DNA of 64,000 nt from assembly GCF_910592395.1 (NCBI RefSeq), contig NC_088320.1:3720001-3784000 (forward strand). Direction: 5' to 3'. Made by a program: the position numbers and the translations under genes. Source of the DNA: Lineus longissimus. Its lineage: Eukaryota; Nemertea; Pilidiophora; Heteronemertea; Lineidae. Of the stretch, positions 36,101-47,900 are shown piece after piece. The notes under the pieces were generated by a model. That model searched no databases. It was given only the letters and a program-made list of their open reading frames with translations, and had not been told where the DNA came from. Numbering within the stretch: position 1 is the first letter of the stretch; the number at the start of each line of letters is the position of its first letter.

Positions 36101-39100
36101 GGACACGTCCCGACAACCCAAGTTAGCCATGCAAGTGTTTCTACCTCGACACAGTCAGAGGACAGCAACCAAGCTGAACAGATGGACAATAGAACATCGC
36201 CTGCTAATTCTGGTCGGAGTTCACCTGTCAGTCAAGGATCTCAGAGTATCGCTTCTTCTCTTGGTCAGGTGACGGGACTCAACAAACTGAAACAGAAGAA
36301 GAACAGGAAGAGTTCTACACCGACGATTGCTAACATGCTACAGCTGCAGCAGTCAGCTGTTGCCACGTCTGCGTCGCAACTTCTCATGGCACAGTCAATG
36401 CAGAATATGGGGCCGTTGCTTCAAGTTGTCAATCAGCAGCAGGAGGTGGCAGCATCACAGGATAAAACACTTACAGATCCCGCCAATCAACAGTTATTGT
36501 ATATTCCTGGCTCTGGGCTCAACCCCCAGATGTTTATTCAGGCACATGGTTTGAGCCCTGTGGCAGAAAATAATGGCGGCGCGCTCAACCCACAACAGAT
36601 GGGTTTGTCACTCTCACAAGCTCAAGTTGGTTTAAATCCCTCTCTGAACATGTTGGCAGCTGCTGGGATCAACCCTGCACTGATCCAAGCCATTCCAGTT
36701 CACCAACATGTCCTACCGCAATGGGCGAATCTTCTTGGTCAGGCTGGGACTTCTGTCAGCCAGGAAACAACGAGTACAGTCTCAACGTCCGGATCCGGCA
36801 CTCAGACAGAGAGCTCGGCTCTTCAACCCCAGGGACAGGAGGCTGAAAGTCGTACAAACGCTTCCCAGACGTGTCCGCAGCGTGACCAGAGTTCTCCGTC
36901 GATTGCTCGTGTATTGCCACAAGATGTAACGAATGTTTCCTTACCCGTTGGCAGTATTCCTACTCCTACTCAGACAATTTCGCCGATGTCATTCCCGAAT
37001 TCAAATCTACCTGTGATGGTGAATAAGTCAACATCTGCCACTGGTGTAATATCTGCACAGCCTTCGCAGCAGACTGTGTCCATGATGAAACGGTCACCAA
37101 AAGGGTCGTCGCCTAAACGTCATCGCTCAGGTGGGGAGAGAAGTCCAAGGGATTCCAGGAGTCCAAAGGATCTGTCGAGGAGTCCACGTGAGCCAAAAAG
37201 TCCACGGGACAGGAGTCCACGCGAAGCAGTAAAGTTTGGCACCTTGTACGGAAAGGATGGCACAAGGGTTAATAGAACACCGCCCCCCATCAGGGTTAAG
37301 ATCAGTAAGACGCCATCAGGGTTTGCCTCTACAATCATTACAACAAGCTCTGCCTTGAATGCTATCACGGCCTACACTGCGAGTCTCCCTACACCTAAAA
37401 CCTTAACAGAAGCGGTGAATGCAGTTGTACAGGGTAACTGCCTTGAAAGTCCCACCCATGGACCATTAAGTCCTGAACAGGAAAAGGACTTGGAAGCCAG
37501 GTGGAAAAAGATCTCGGAGCCAAAAAATGACTCTTTAGGGCATCGTCTAAATGCTGATAAGTCACCACGTGCTGTCGCTCACTCATCTCTGCCATGGAAA
37601 ACTTCAAACGCACCACAGTGTCGTCCTAGTGCAACGTGTCGATACAATTCTACTGAAAGATCGTTAAATCCAATCTACTCTTCTGCTAACGCGACCTCCT
37701 GTGGTATAGCGCATACAAGTGTGTCGGCATCAACGACGACAAAGTCTTCGGTCAGTTCAGTGAATAGCCCGCAGCGGCCAAAAATCTTATCCAAACTTTT
37801 AGAATCTGATTCAGATGATGAACGCCCCAATTGCCACATGAGTTTAGCCATGCTGGGCATCACGGACACTGACGAAAGTGAAGATGAGGAGTCAATTGCG
37901 ATTCGTAAAGTTTCCGAGTCTGTAATAAATCGTTTGAATAGCTGTGATACGACCCCGTCGGATAACGGGTCGGATAAATCTGACGTGGCACGTGACGGAT
38001 TAAATTTGAATGTGATGCCGTTTGAAACGCGGCCAAACGTTACGCAGCGGCGCAATTCATTATCGGATAATTGTAATAATAATATTCTCGTAAAAGACTC
38101 TTTGGTTGAGAACGAGGAGAGCCCTCGGGTGTTAGGATCTCCAAGGCTGCTGGCCCTGCAGCGACATCATCGAGACGGACTCCTGCTCGGATCAGGCGTA
38201 GATGAAGTCGCCGATCTTCGAGGATTAAAACGGTCTATGGATGACATGGACGACGATGACAGGACTTTCAGCTTCAATGACCATGACGCAGGTGAGTTGG
38301 TGTCTGTCTGCCTTCTTTCGAAATCTTGCCAGGCTAATAAAGGCCTAATACCATTTGCATATGCCCTTCACAGGATGAATGTGCTTTCAAGTCACCACCA
38401 GACCAAGACACATATGTTAATGCTAGGCCTGCAACATGTGACTTTAGGAAAGCTTGTATTGATCCTCTTTCGGAGAACCAAGCGAAGGGTTGGCGCGCCC
38501 GTTCGCACATGAGTGGCGAATGTAAAACAATGTCTGGCTAAAAATTTTGCGAATTCAATTTGAATTGCCATGATTTGGCGAGAGAGTAATAGTGTTGTGC
38601 GAAAATTGATCAAAGACTATCAAAAAGATCCACTTCCACACCAAATGCAGCAAGGAACGATCGTTAGTCAGTCAAACTATATCATATTTGCGGGCGGCCG
38701 CGCTATTACACGTGGTTGCTATCTTCTGCATTGTAGTTCTACCCGTTGCCGCTACAGTGATTTTGGTGGCGCTGCTGGTCGCCTTACGCATACATTATCG
38801 GCTAATTTCCCGCTCGCTTCGTTGCCATGGAGTCTCCGGTCACGGGTTCTTCGAATCGTTCGTTGATTTGTTAGTCTCAGTATTGGCGGGCTTCCATTCT
38901 CGCACATGTTACTGCGGGCTGGGTCGGCCCCAAGATGGGCAAACGATCGGCAATGGCTAGAGCTGACTCAATATGGCTAAATATGGCTGATGTTCTCTAA
39001 TAAATATTTGTTTAATGTTTCCTTTTAGATGATGCTTCAGATGCCTCCGCCGTAGACTCACCGGTACCGTACTACCCTCGCAACTTTAACGTTGGTGACC

Positions 39101-39863
39101 TTGTCTGGGGGCAAATCCGTGGCTTTCCGTCCTGGCCTGGCAAGTTAGTTGATCAGACGGCTGTTAGAGGGGGACACAAAGCAGAGGATGGAAAGGTAAA
39201 AAAAATTCTCCTTTTTTGAACTGGAGGCTACAGATTTAGTTTGGAGCTGAGGTTGAGTACAACATTGTTATTTCTATGAACAACTTTGACAGATTTTGTT
39301 AATGGGTAGTAGGCCTATAGACAAACGCATCAAACTGGTTCTGGTGTACCTGGTACTGGTAGATATTATATTGATTTCCGAAAGAAACACAATTTGCATT
39401 TAACCATTCCAGATGTGGGTGAAATGGTTTGGTGACCACACCATCACTCAGGTTGAGCCAGAAAAGCTAAAGACATTATCAGAAGGATTGGAGGCGCATC
39501 ATAGGGCCAGGAAGAAACACAGAAAGTAAGCTTTTGCTCAATTTCCTTTGAATTACTGAGATTCTGATAAATAATGTTGATAATATTATGACCTAATTAT
39601 GTCTGATTCTCTGACCTGACCCAATTGCGGCCTTGGATTTGTTATTTTCCATGCAGTCTCCATAACGCTGTAAAGATACAAGATCGTTTTACATAGGTGT
39701 TTAATTTCTATCCTTTTTTTCTAGGGGTCGCAAGATGAATTCGAATCTTGAAGCAGCGATACAAGAAGCAATGATGGAGTTAGACCGACAGGCGTCGCAG
39801 GACTTTGACGAGAAAAACGAGGCCAAGTTTCAACAAAAAGCGAAGAAAGCTAAGAAGAGATGA
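30191..39863 (+). CDS. MBD5: MBD5/6-type methyl-CpG-binding-domain and PWWP protein
   Basis: Exons: 30191-30331, 30557-32646, 32977-33287, 33513-38291, 39029-39195, 39413-39525, 39725-39863, joining in frame to about 2,579 aa. The MBD (about 722-783) contains VPFGWKRE, YYSPSN and CKCGLECPL followed by VFNFD, matching human MBD5. The C-terminal PWWP domain contains FNVGDLVWGQIRGFPSWPG and VEPEKLKTLSEGLEA, followed by SNLEAAIQEAMMELD. MBD plus PWWP in one protein is diagnostic of MBD5, so the single gene probably represents the ancestor of MBD5 and MBD6. Human MBD5/6 associate with the PR-DUB (BAP1/ASXL) H2A deubiquitinase; this role is inferred. Between the domains lie glutamine- and serine-rich low-complexity sequence, a lysine-rich probable nuclear signal (KLKKKKKKDKRK), a glutamine-rich helix repeat, and SPR/SPK repeats. 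About 720 residues precede the MBD. The start is the first in-frame ATG after a stop. Confidence 0.9.
32577..33287 (+). other. MBD-encoding segment of the MBD5/6 gene
   Basis: The methyl-CpG-binding domain is split by the intron 32647-32976. The first part, ending in VVYY, comes from the end of exon 2, and exon 3 continues with SPSNTKLTNQEDIREYL and the cysteine-rich GTCKCGLECPL. Human MBD5 does not bind methylated DNA strongly, and its MBD is a protein-interaction surface. The same may hold here. Confidence 0.85.
39029..39525 (+). other. PWWP-encoding exons of the MBD5/6 gene
   Basis: Two exons (39029-39195 and 39413-39525) encode the PWWP fold: the VGDLVWGQIRG strand, the signature SWPG, and the WVKWFGDHTITQVEPEKL strand that closes the barrel. 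PWWP domains read methylated histone H3 lysines. The signature here is S-W-P-G rather than P-W-W-P, as in vertebrate MBD5. Confidence 0.85.
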
Positions 39864-42800
39864 CCCAAGATGAAAACGGGCGTCTCTGGCTGTGACACAG
39901 ATATTCTCATATGATATGTTTAATCAAAGTTATGAATGGATGTTTTTTGTAAGAAAAATTAAAATAACTATCAAAATTGCTGTCCATGAAATGGACACAA
40001 TACGTATTTAGATTAGAGCCATGCTCTTTGAGTGAATTCACTGCTTCGGCTCTGTTGCCAGTCTTGGTTATTGCTGCAATTTCTGGTAAGGGTAGGGGGT
40101 GAAAAGTGGTGCTCTTACCTTGGGGAGCAATTCAGTTTGCCACCCGTAGATGGTTTATTTTCTTTAAAGTGGGTAGTCGTGTCCACTTGTCCCAAATGTT
40201 GAGCTACTCAAAAGTGCCATAAGTAGTATTTTTCCCGAATCGGGAAAGGAATTTTAACACTAACTCTTTGAGTCCTTTGTTCTTTACTGCTTTTGAATTT
40301 GATTGCATGGGTCGATGGGGTACTAGAAGCTTCTTTGCCTACCTTTTTTTAAAAATCTCTTTTGCTTATTTCTGATGGGTGTTGAGTTTTGTTGAATGTG
40401 TTCCATAATGAGGATAGAAAACCAGTTTGTTTTGTTTTGACCAGGTCATGTTGCAGTGCTACGAGTAGTAATGCTAGTTTTACAATAAAGTCTTTGTTAA
40501 AAAGAGTACTGAATCGTATTCTGAATCACCCATTTTCTGAGTGTTTGTTCTGCAGCACAGCTTTGATGAGCTTTTACTACACCACAACAAAATTTCTTTT
40601 GGATAAAATTTTCTCATCTTAGTGGGCCTTCTAGCTTATAACCAGTATTAGATAAGAAATCTCCAGTTCTTGCCTGGACTTCTCTGAGAAAGGTACAGGG
40701 GCAGTCATTTCCCATTACTGTTAGATATAAAAATATTCATGAAAAAATACTCGATCCTTTTCATTGTGTTTGAATCTTCTTAATATATTTTGTTTTCATT
40801 CATTGGTTGATCTCTTCAACTTGTTAAATCTGGTATGATGTGGACGGGCGGGGAGGTACTGAGACAGAAAACCATTTTTAGACACAGATTCTTCTGCCAA
40901 ACTTTGTACAAACAAATAATGGCTTTAAAGGCTCAGTAAGTCTGTTTACCGTGTTTATCTTTGGCCCTGGTAGACTTATCCGCTGTCCATAGGTGGCAGC
41001 AGTGGTCAGCAGCTTAAAGAAGAGAACACATACATGTACATGTGTAGTAATTAAAAGGTAATGTGTGCTGCAACCTTTGGACATACTTTTACACAAGTAA
41101 TTTTAGCTGGGCCGTCAGTAAACAGTGTACCGGTACACAAAACACCTGGCCTGTTCAAATTAAGCCTCCTTATATTGCGACTAAAACATGCATAAATTTG
41201 TACAGAATGCAAATCGATGTTGTGTCCGAAGAAGTTACATATTGCATTTATAGGTGGCACTACTTCAAGTCATAATCATACTGGCCAGTCGGTGTCACAT
41301 TTTAAGTCGATCTGAAATATTTGGGTTGTGGCAGAAATTCATGTTTTCTTAAGTACATCAAATGTACAATGTTTCAGACGATGGTAAACGAAGGTAAGTT
41401 GAAAGTTGTGGGTGTTTGATTATGCTATAAATTTGTATAAAAGGATCACGTTGCTATAGTATCAACTCCTACTACATCTGAGGGCAGGGTTAGAGAGGTC
41501 AGTGCACATCCTGATCTGTTATAACTAGATATATATTGGTGTTTAGATGGCCCCTTTAACGTTGCCTTCAAATGCGAGTTTTTGTACATTTTATTTATAT
41601 TTTCTCCTCATTGAGAATTACGCTATTAAAACCTGTACATGTAATATATTATACTTGTACATGTAAGATATACAGACGTTATTATGCTAGCTTGTACATT
41701 TGCTTCTTCATGTACATGTATGTTAAATGGTGTATAGAGATTCGTCTTATGTATAATCATATTATAATACTGGTATATCTATATATAGATGGACTTGAGT
41801 CTCAAGACTACTTGATTTAGAAAGCAGTCGTTATGACTTGATGATAACACTGTGGGAGTTTGCTATGGAACTTTTTTGATGAGATTGTGCTCTGTAAATC
41901 GATCTAAAAATTGTAGCCTCAGCGGTTGTGCAGGGTTATTCTGAGGAATACAAATACAAGTACAACAAGAAGAAGATTGAGTGTTGGGATAAGTTGCCAA
42001 GCATGCTATGAACTGAGTCGTCTATGGTGAATTTTCAGGGGGCAGTGCTTCGAAGTCTCAGTGCAAACTCCCAAACCTGACTTTACCAGGTTGACAGTGT
42101 ATACATTTTGTGTGTACATATTTTAAGCTTTATGTGGCAACAAGCATTTTTGCTGTAGATAATGGGCATTTTTTTCAAATGAAGCTCGAATTATAGCTTT
42201 TTGGATTGCAGAGACTTTATCTCACCTACCAAGGGACAGGGCTTTTTTGGCTAGATTTCTTTGAATTGCACTTTCTATGAAAGTTATCTCATGATTATGG
42301 CCATAAGCTTGCAAGCCAGGTAAAAACTGCTTTCCCTCAACTTGATACATCACTGCTTTTCAACTTCTCCTCGTATTGGCCTGTTGCTGAAGGTCTGATG
42401 TAGAGATGATGCAGTGAAATACACATGACGCCCCTAACTCACTTCTAGGGATAGATTGTAAGTAATATCATCAGAACTGATGAGGGAGTTTTTGAGGCTG
42501 AAATAGACTTGTTTATAAATGTACTCATTTGCCAAAGTTTTCACCTTAGTACAGAGAAATATATTTTACCTGTATTGCATACCCTTGGCCATAATGATGA
42601 GAAAATTGTTCATTCTCATCAAGAAGGTTAGAATTTTGTGGAATTTTGTCAAAAGATGTCCCATTCTTGGCTGATGAGATAATTATCTTGTGTGATACCT
42701 TGTAAGTGTGTGGTGTTGAGTACAGTACTTGAAGTATAAATATTATACATATGCTAAAAGCAACCTTGTAAAATTGTCTTAACTTATTATAAAAACCTTG

Positions 42801-43735
42801 TGTTGTCTTTTGTAATTTTGCAATATAGATTGCAAATTTTGTGTTTTGTTGTTGTAAACAGAAAAATATACTAAATTACTATGATAATGATGAAGTTTGA
42901 ATCATCCCGGCCAGAGCTAAATTTTCTGTATCATTGCATTGGAATTTTTCAGGTGTTTTCACCCTTGTTATCATGAGGGCATTTCCGTTTTGGACCTTGC
43001 AGGATATTGTATGGTTTGAAATTGCTTCTGACCTTCCAAAAATCATGCTAATTGACTAATCTGGGACTGGCAGATGCTGGTGAGCACTTTAACTCTGAGC
43101 TATTGCATTTTCGACCATTGAACTATTCTATAAACTCCGGAGCTGATTTCTTATTAACTAAACATGAACCAAGACCAATGTTTAGTTCCCAAAAATCCAT
43201 ACTTCGTTTTGGTTCTAGTTGCTTTTACATCTGTCGGGGGCCGTCACACTGCATACATGTAGGTGGCAGCACTGGTAGTATCTTCATAGAATTAGTCAAT
43301 GACTGACTGTTTGGTCAGTATGTGGTTTATTAACACAGAGTTGTAGTGGGATTGCGTCAGAAAATGTACACAGTCCTACTGGCTGTTTTTGGACACTGCA
43401 GGACACTATATTTGTAGCACTGCCTGCCCAGGAACTCCTGTAACTAACTATACGTCATATGTAGTAGCCTGCATTCTGTTGACAGAAGAAGTCCAAGTCT
43501 TTGCTGAGTTCATTTTGGCATACCCTGTATCAACGGCCCTTGACAGTGTAATGTGAGAATGTCTATTAGTAAAAAGTTTGTGGATTCTAGAAAGATGATA
43601 TTTTATTGTAAATTGGTCTGTAGAATATAGATGGGTATATTATCATGTTCAGCTGGGTATAAAATGTGTTGTCAAGAACAGGCCCCTATCTGTACATTTG
43701 CTTGTACAATAAACACACACATGACATATAAACAT
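39864..43735 (+). other. Long 3' UTR of the MBD5/6 gene
   Basis: No conserved coding sequence follows the stop codon at 39861-39863. AATAAA signals occur at 40482-40487 and 43708-43713, so transcripts with a UTR of about 0.65 kb or 3.9 kb are both possible. The interval is AT-rich and carries many TGTACAT and TACATGTA motifs. Its plus-strand frames are short and unlike known proteins. Confidence 0.5.
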
Positions 43736-44903
43736 GGTGTTGTTCTTCAAGTTATTGATTGAAACCTGAGTTAGGTGCACTGAAGATACCTATCCAGGAG
43801 GATCATGAAATGAAATTTGCTGATTCCAGTTTCGGATGGCGTCACAATCGGAAACCCTGGAAACTCCCCCAGTGCCGAAATTTAAAAAAAATCAGACACT
43901 GGAATTGATCAATTGCCGCCATCTTGGATGTCAGCATCCTGAGATTCAGGGTTTTGACAATCCTACGTCATAAAGTGTGTTGCCAGTTCAGACTGTAAAT
44001 CTTATTCAGGCCGAATTAGAGCCACTTTCTCTCATTAAACGTTTTATTTTATTACTAAATAACAAAATATGATCTCTATAAATAAAATTTGACACTTACT
44101 GGTCGATTTTAAGATGATTGTACGGAGAACTGCAAATGCAGCGTAGGGCATCGCAGGATTTGTGGTGATGCGATAACCTCCCTGATCTGCATCCGCGATA
44201 CTGCTTTTCAAGATGGTGGCAACTTACTACTCCTAGAGGCGTAAAAGTTTTAAGGAACGAAATCAGCGCCTCTAGTGTCAAGATTGGAACCAGCTCCGAC
44301 ACGTCATGACGTCATGGCCGTGTCGCCTATGACGTCAGAACAGGTGCACGCTACCGACAACAATGCACGCCAAAACAGAGGACGCCAGGTACCGGACGTC
44401 AGGACATCAAACGGCAGAACGTCGAGCTTTCGAGCAGTCTACCCACTTTTTATACCCCCGAAACAACAAGTTTCATACGGTGTTGGTGAGTATAAAACAA
44501 TTTTACTTTATATAATCTTCAAGGATTGATAACTCAACTGCGATATGCCCGCAAATAATTCATGTCTTCGGTCGTGTTACCTCGCATCACCATCATTCAC
44601 ATTGTCAGCAACAGTCAGTAGCAGTCAATCAGTGAATCGCAATCACTGCACTCAAATCATCCATTCATCATGACATTGTCCTCCTCCTCATCATATCATC
44701 CGTTTTGCCACCATGGTGAATGGCATACCCTTCTGTCCCGGCCCCGGCGTCGAGGACAAATCAAAATGGACATCCACTCCAGTCCGCCTCACAATCCATG
44801 CAAGAGCCGAGAAGCGACCACATTCCATCATGATCATAATAGCTTTGCGGGACAATTTTGTTTCAGAGTTTCTTATTTATAAGATAGCCACCAAGAAACG
44901 GCC
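43736..44903 (+). promoter_or_regulatory. Upstream region and leader of the CALCOCO-type gene
   Basis: The stretch holds two perfect CRE palindromes (TGACGTCA at 44307-44314 and 44330-44337) and further ACGTCA half sites. A candidate non-coding first exon ends at 44485 (TGTTG then GTGAGT). A candidate acceptor at 44866 (TTGTTTCAG) precedes the exon with the start codon at 44904. An in-frame TAA lies just upstream of that ATG, so translation does not begin further 5' in this frame. Confidence 0.45.
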
Positions 44904-47900
44904 ATGATGAATAATCAACCTATATGTGATGAACCCGTCACAATCAACCCAACCTCCGACCTCGTCACTTTCGAGGACACCCCATCCTTCTACGTCCCCG
45001 GACAGGACGTTTTCGTCATCTACACGCTAGGCAGCGACTTCAAGCCCACATCCCGCGACTGGGTGGGTGTGTTCCCGTGTGGATGGAGCAGCCTCTCAAA
45101 ATACCTGACTTTCCAGTGGTCGCCGAAGGAACCGCGCAACTCTAAGTTCCCTAACATCAGAAGTGTGATGTTTTTGGGAAATGATATTCAGGTTTGTATT
45201 TGCTAGCTGGGAAAGGTTGACCCTGTTCATTCAGGCAATGAATCGACTATCGAAATTATTTGTTGGCCTATACCTGGCTTGGTAGTGCCTTGACAGAATC
45301 CGTCAAAACGTCACATTAATCACAAGCTACGCCACACGGAACAACCTGTCTAAGGACGATGACAGCATCCGCCTCAATACAATAAGACGTGGAGTTCGGA
45401 CATGCTGGGTCAAGATACGGTCTCTAAGACGTAAGTGATGAAAATCTTCCGTCACCCCGCGAGATGTTTTATGTCCAACCTGTTCCATCCAACTCATTAA
45501 TACTTTTCTGGTTCTTCATCTCCATGCGTCTTCTTGATTCAGGTTCCATCAAACCAAGACGACAAATTCCAGTTTCTCTACATCAGTAAACAACACGTGG
45601 TTGGTGTCAGTCGAAGCTTTGTCTTCTCAGAGTTCTCCCCCGAAGGACTGACCTGCACGGAGGAGGATTTGGATTCCCTCGGACCTGTCACTATCGTGGA
45701 GACAACAAACGACCAGAAAGGTTCGAATCTCAACCGGCGACTTTCGTTGTGTAAATGATTTATGGTTGTTTATTTGTCGCGAAATGTGTCCCTGTGTTTC
45801 CCCAATCATGCCTGTGAGCAAGACCAAAATTCGCTCTCCACAGACCTGGAGTAATACATTACATGTAGCTCAAGAAGGTAGTGTCGTCCTTATTAATATT
45901 ACGCGGACACTTGATATGCTCCATGGGGGCTGATGTTACTTATCGATCCCGTATTTCCTTAGAAACTTCCACCAACAAGTTGCAAACAAAGTTTATTGGC
46001 TGGAATTCTTTATTCTCTGAGTCTGACTTGACTTTTTCTTCAAATTTCAGGTCTTACGGACAACTACGACCTCCTGGTTAACGCTAGCTCCTCTGACTCT
46101 TGGTCAGACAGTGACCTACCGCCTCTTATTGATGTAAAGGACACCTTTACCTTAGTCGACGTCCCGACTACCAAGCCTAGCCCTCTTGAAATGGTCCCCA
46201 TCAAGCCCGCCAAGGCAGCCTCAGACCCTGACAACAAGGAGACGGCCGTTATCCCCTACAAGTCGAAAACCATTGTGCCCATTTTCAACACGATAGCCAA
46301 AGAAGTGGAGGACGAGTTGCTGTGGCCTATTTCGACCCTTCGGACACCCCCGCGGACACCGTCTCCACTCAAGGACTTGGCGCTGAGAGGCGCCTGCGGT
46401 GGTCCCGCCATCTCCGTGGTGAGCTAAATACCCCGTCATTCTCCGTGAAGGCCGTTCCCTTGGATAGGAAGTCGCACCGTGTTGCTTATTGATTGTTTCC
46501 CGCATTATCACGATTTACGTCGTCGAACGCACTCCACAAAATGATCTGTCTCTGGGCAATGAGGCACAAAAAATTAAAGTCTCGAGGGAATAATTGGTGC
46601 AAGATGAGAATGTATTGGAAGGACTTTATAATATCGTCGTCGTTGTCAAAATATTCTTTTTCTACGAAGGTTTCCAAACCCACCACGGACAAAGTCTTCA
46701 GTGATTTCTTGCAACTCCTGAGCAACCTGAACCTCGAGTCGACGGCTCCTGCACCAGAACGTCCACTCAAGGTCAAGACGGCCCCAAGTCCCATCTTTGG
46801 CAACACGGTCGCGAGGAAGCGGTCCTCGTGCAAGGTGTGCCGCCACAAGGATGTGATTCTGGCCGAGGCCAAGGACCAGATATACTGCCTCAAGAGGGAG
46901 AAGGCGGACATCAAGAGGGATTTGGATGAAGTCCAGTCAGAAATAGACCTCAAGGTTAGTGTATCCGACGTAAATTCCTCCACAGTCTGTATTTTTAATC
47001 ATGCCTCTTACAATACATTCCGTGTCCCGGCACACGAATCTGTGGGATGCTTTAATTTCACCAAGTAAACAGAGATGTTAAGCGACATGAACGTGTACGG
47101 AGACAGAAAGTAACTGAAAAGAAAAAATGAACTAGAGTGGAGAAGGAGCTGGACTAAGCAAGGGAACATTATGTAGAAATAAATACAGTAATGCGTAAAA
47201 ACGGAATAAAGAGAAGTGACTGAGCAGCAAAAAGGGAACTTGTATGGAGAAAGCATATACGCCGGGCCAGCAGATTGAAGGGAAGAATGGAGAAGAGACG
47301 TACCAAAAGTGCCTCATGTGTTAAGAGCGACCTCCTTTTCTTCTGATATCCCTGACGGTGAAAACCACTTATGACCTTTGCTTTCAGAGCATTCTCCTAG
47401 ATGAAATAGCCAAACAGGTCAAAAACCTCATCTCAGAGAACACTAACCTGGTGATGATGAAGGAGAAACTTCAGAGGCAGACGGACTGGTGGGAGTGCTC
47501 CTCGTGCAAGACCAAAGATGACCTCACCCAGGCCATTGGGACTCTCCGCTCGGGAAACAAACGACTCTGCGAACAGAACAAGGACTTGGAATCAAACCTC
47601 AAGGTAAAATTCGTAAATATAGGAATGGCAAGATCCTCACGCTGCGTATTCCGAAAAAAGTTGTTCTTTAGGGCATACTTTGCATCGGTTTTTGCGAATG
47701 CATAGCGTGAGGGCTGACACATTTACGACTTCGGAAAACAGTATGTCCAGACGTCTTGAACACCGTGACATGTTTTGTATGGAAGGAAACTTTACCTGTT
47801 CACCTTGATATGAGGACAACAAAGATTGAACGGTTAACGCCCAACATATCGTGCCTTCAGATACTGAACGAAAGAAAACGAATTGAAATCTTAGTACGTA

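Noticed and set aside
38292-38512. Continuation of the large MBD5/6 exon past 38291
   Set aside because: The frame stays open by chance into the intron; a GTGAGT donor at 38292 joins in phase to the PWWP exons, which are clearly homologous to MBD5.
38688-38960. Hydrophobic 90-aa frame
   Set aside because: It lies inside an MBD5/6 intron with no homology or splice support.
44314-44907. Upstream frame beginning MAVSPMTSEQV before the CALCOCO-type gene
   Set aside because: If spliced to the next exon it reaches a stop at the CCATGA that overlaps the true start, so it is not an N-terminal extension of the receptor.
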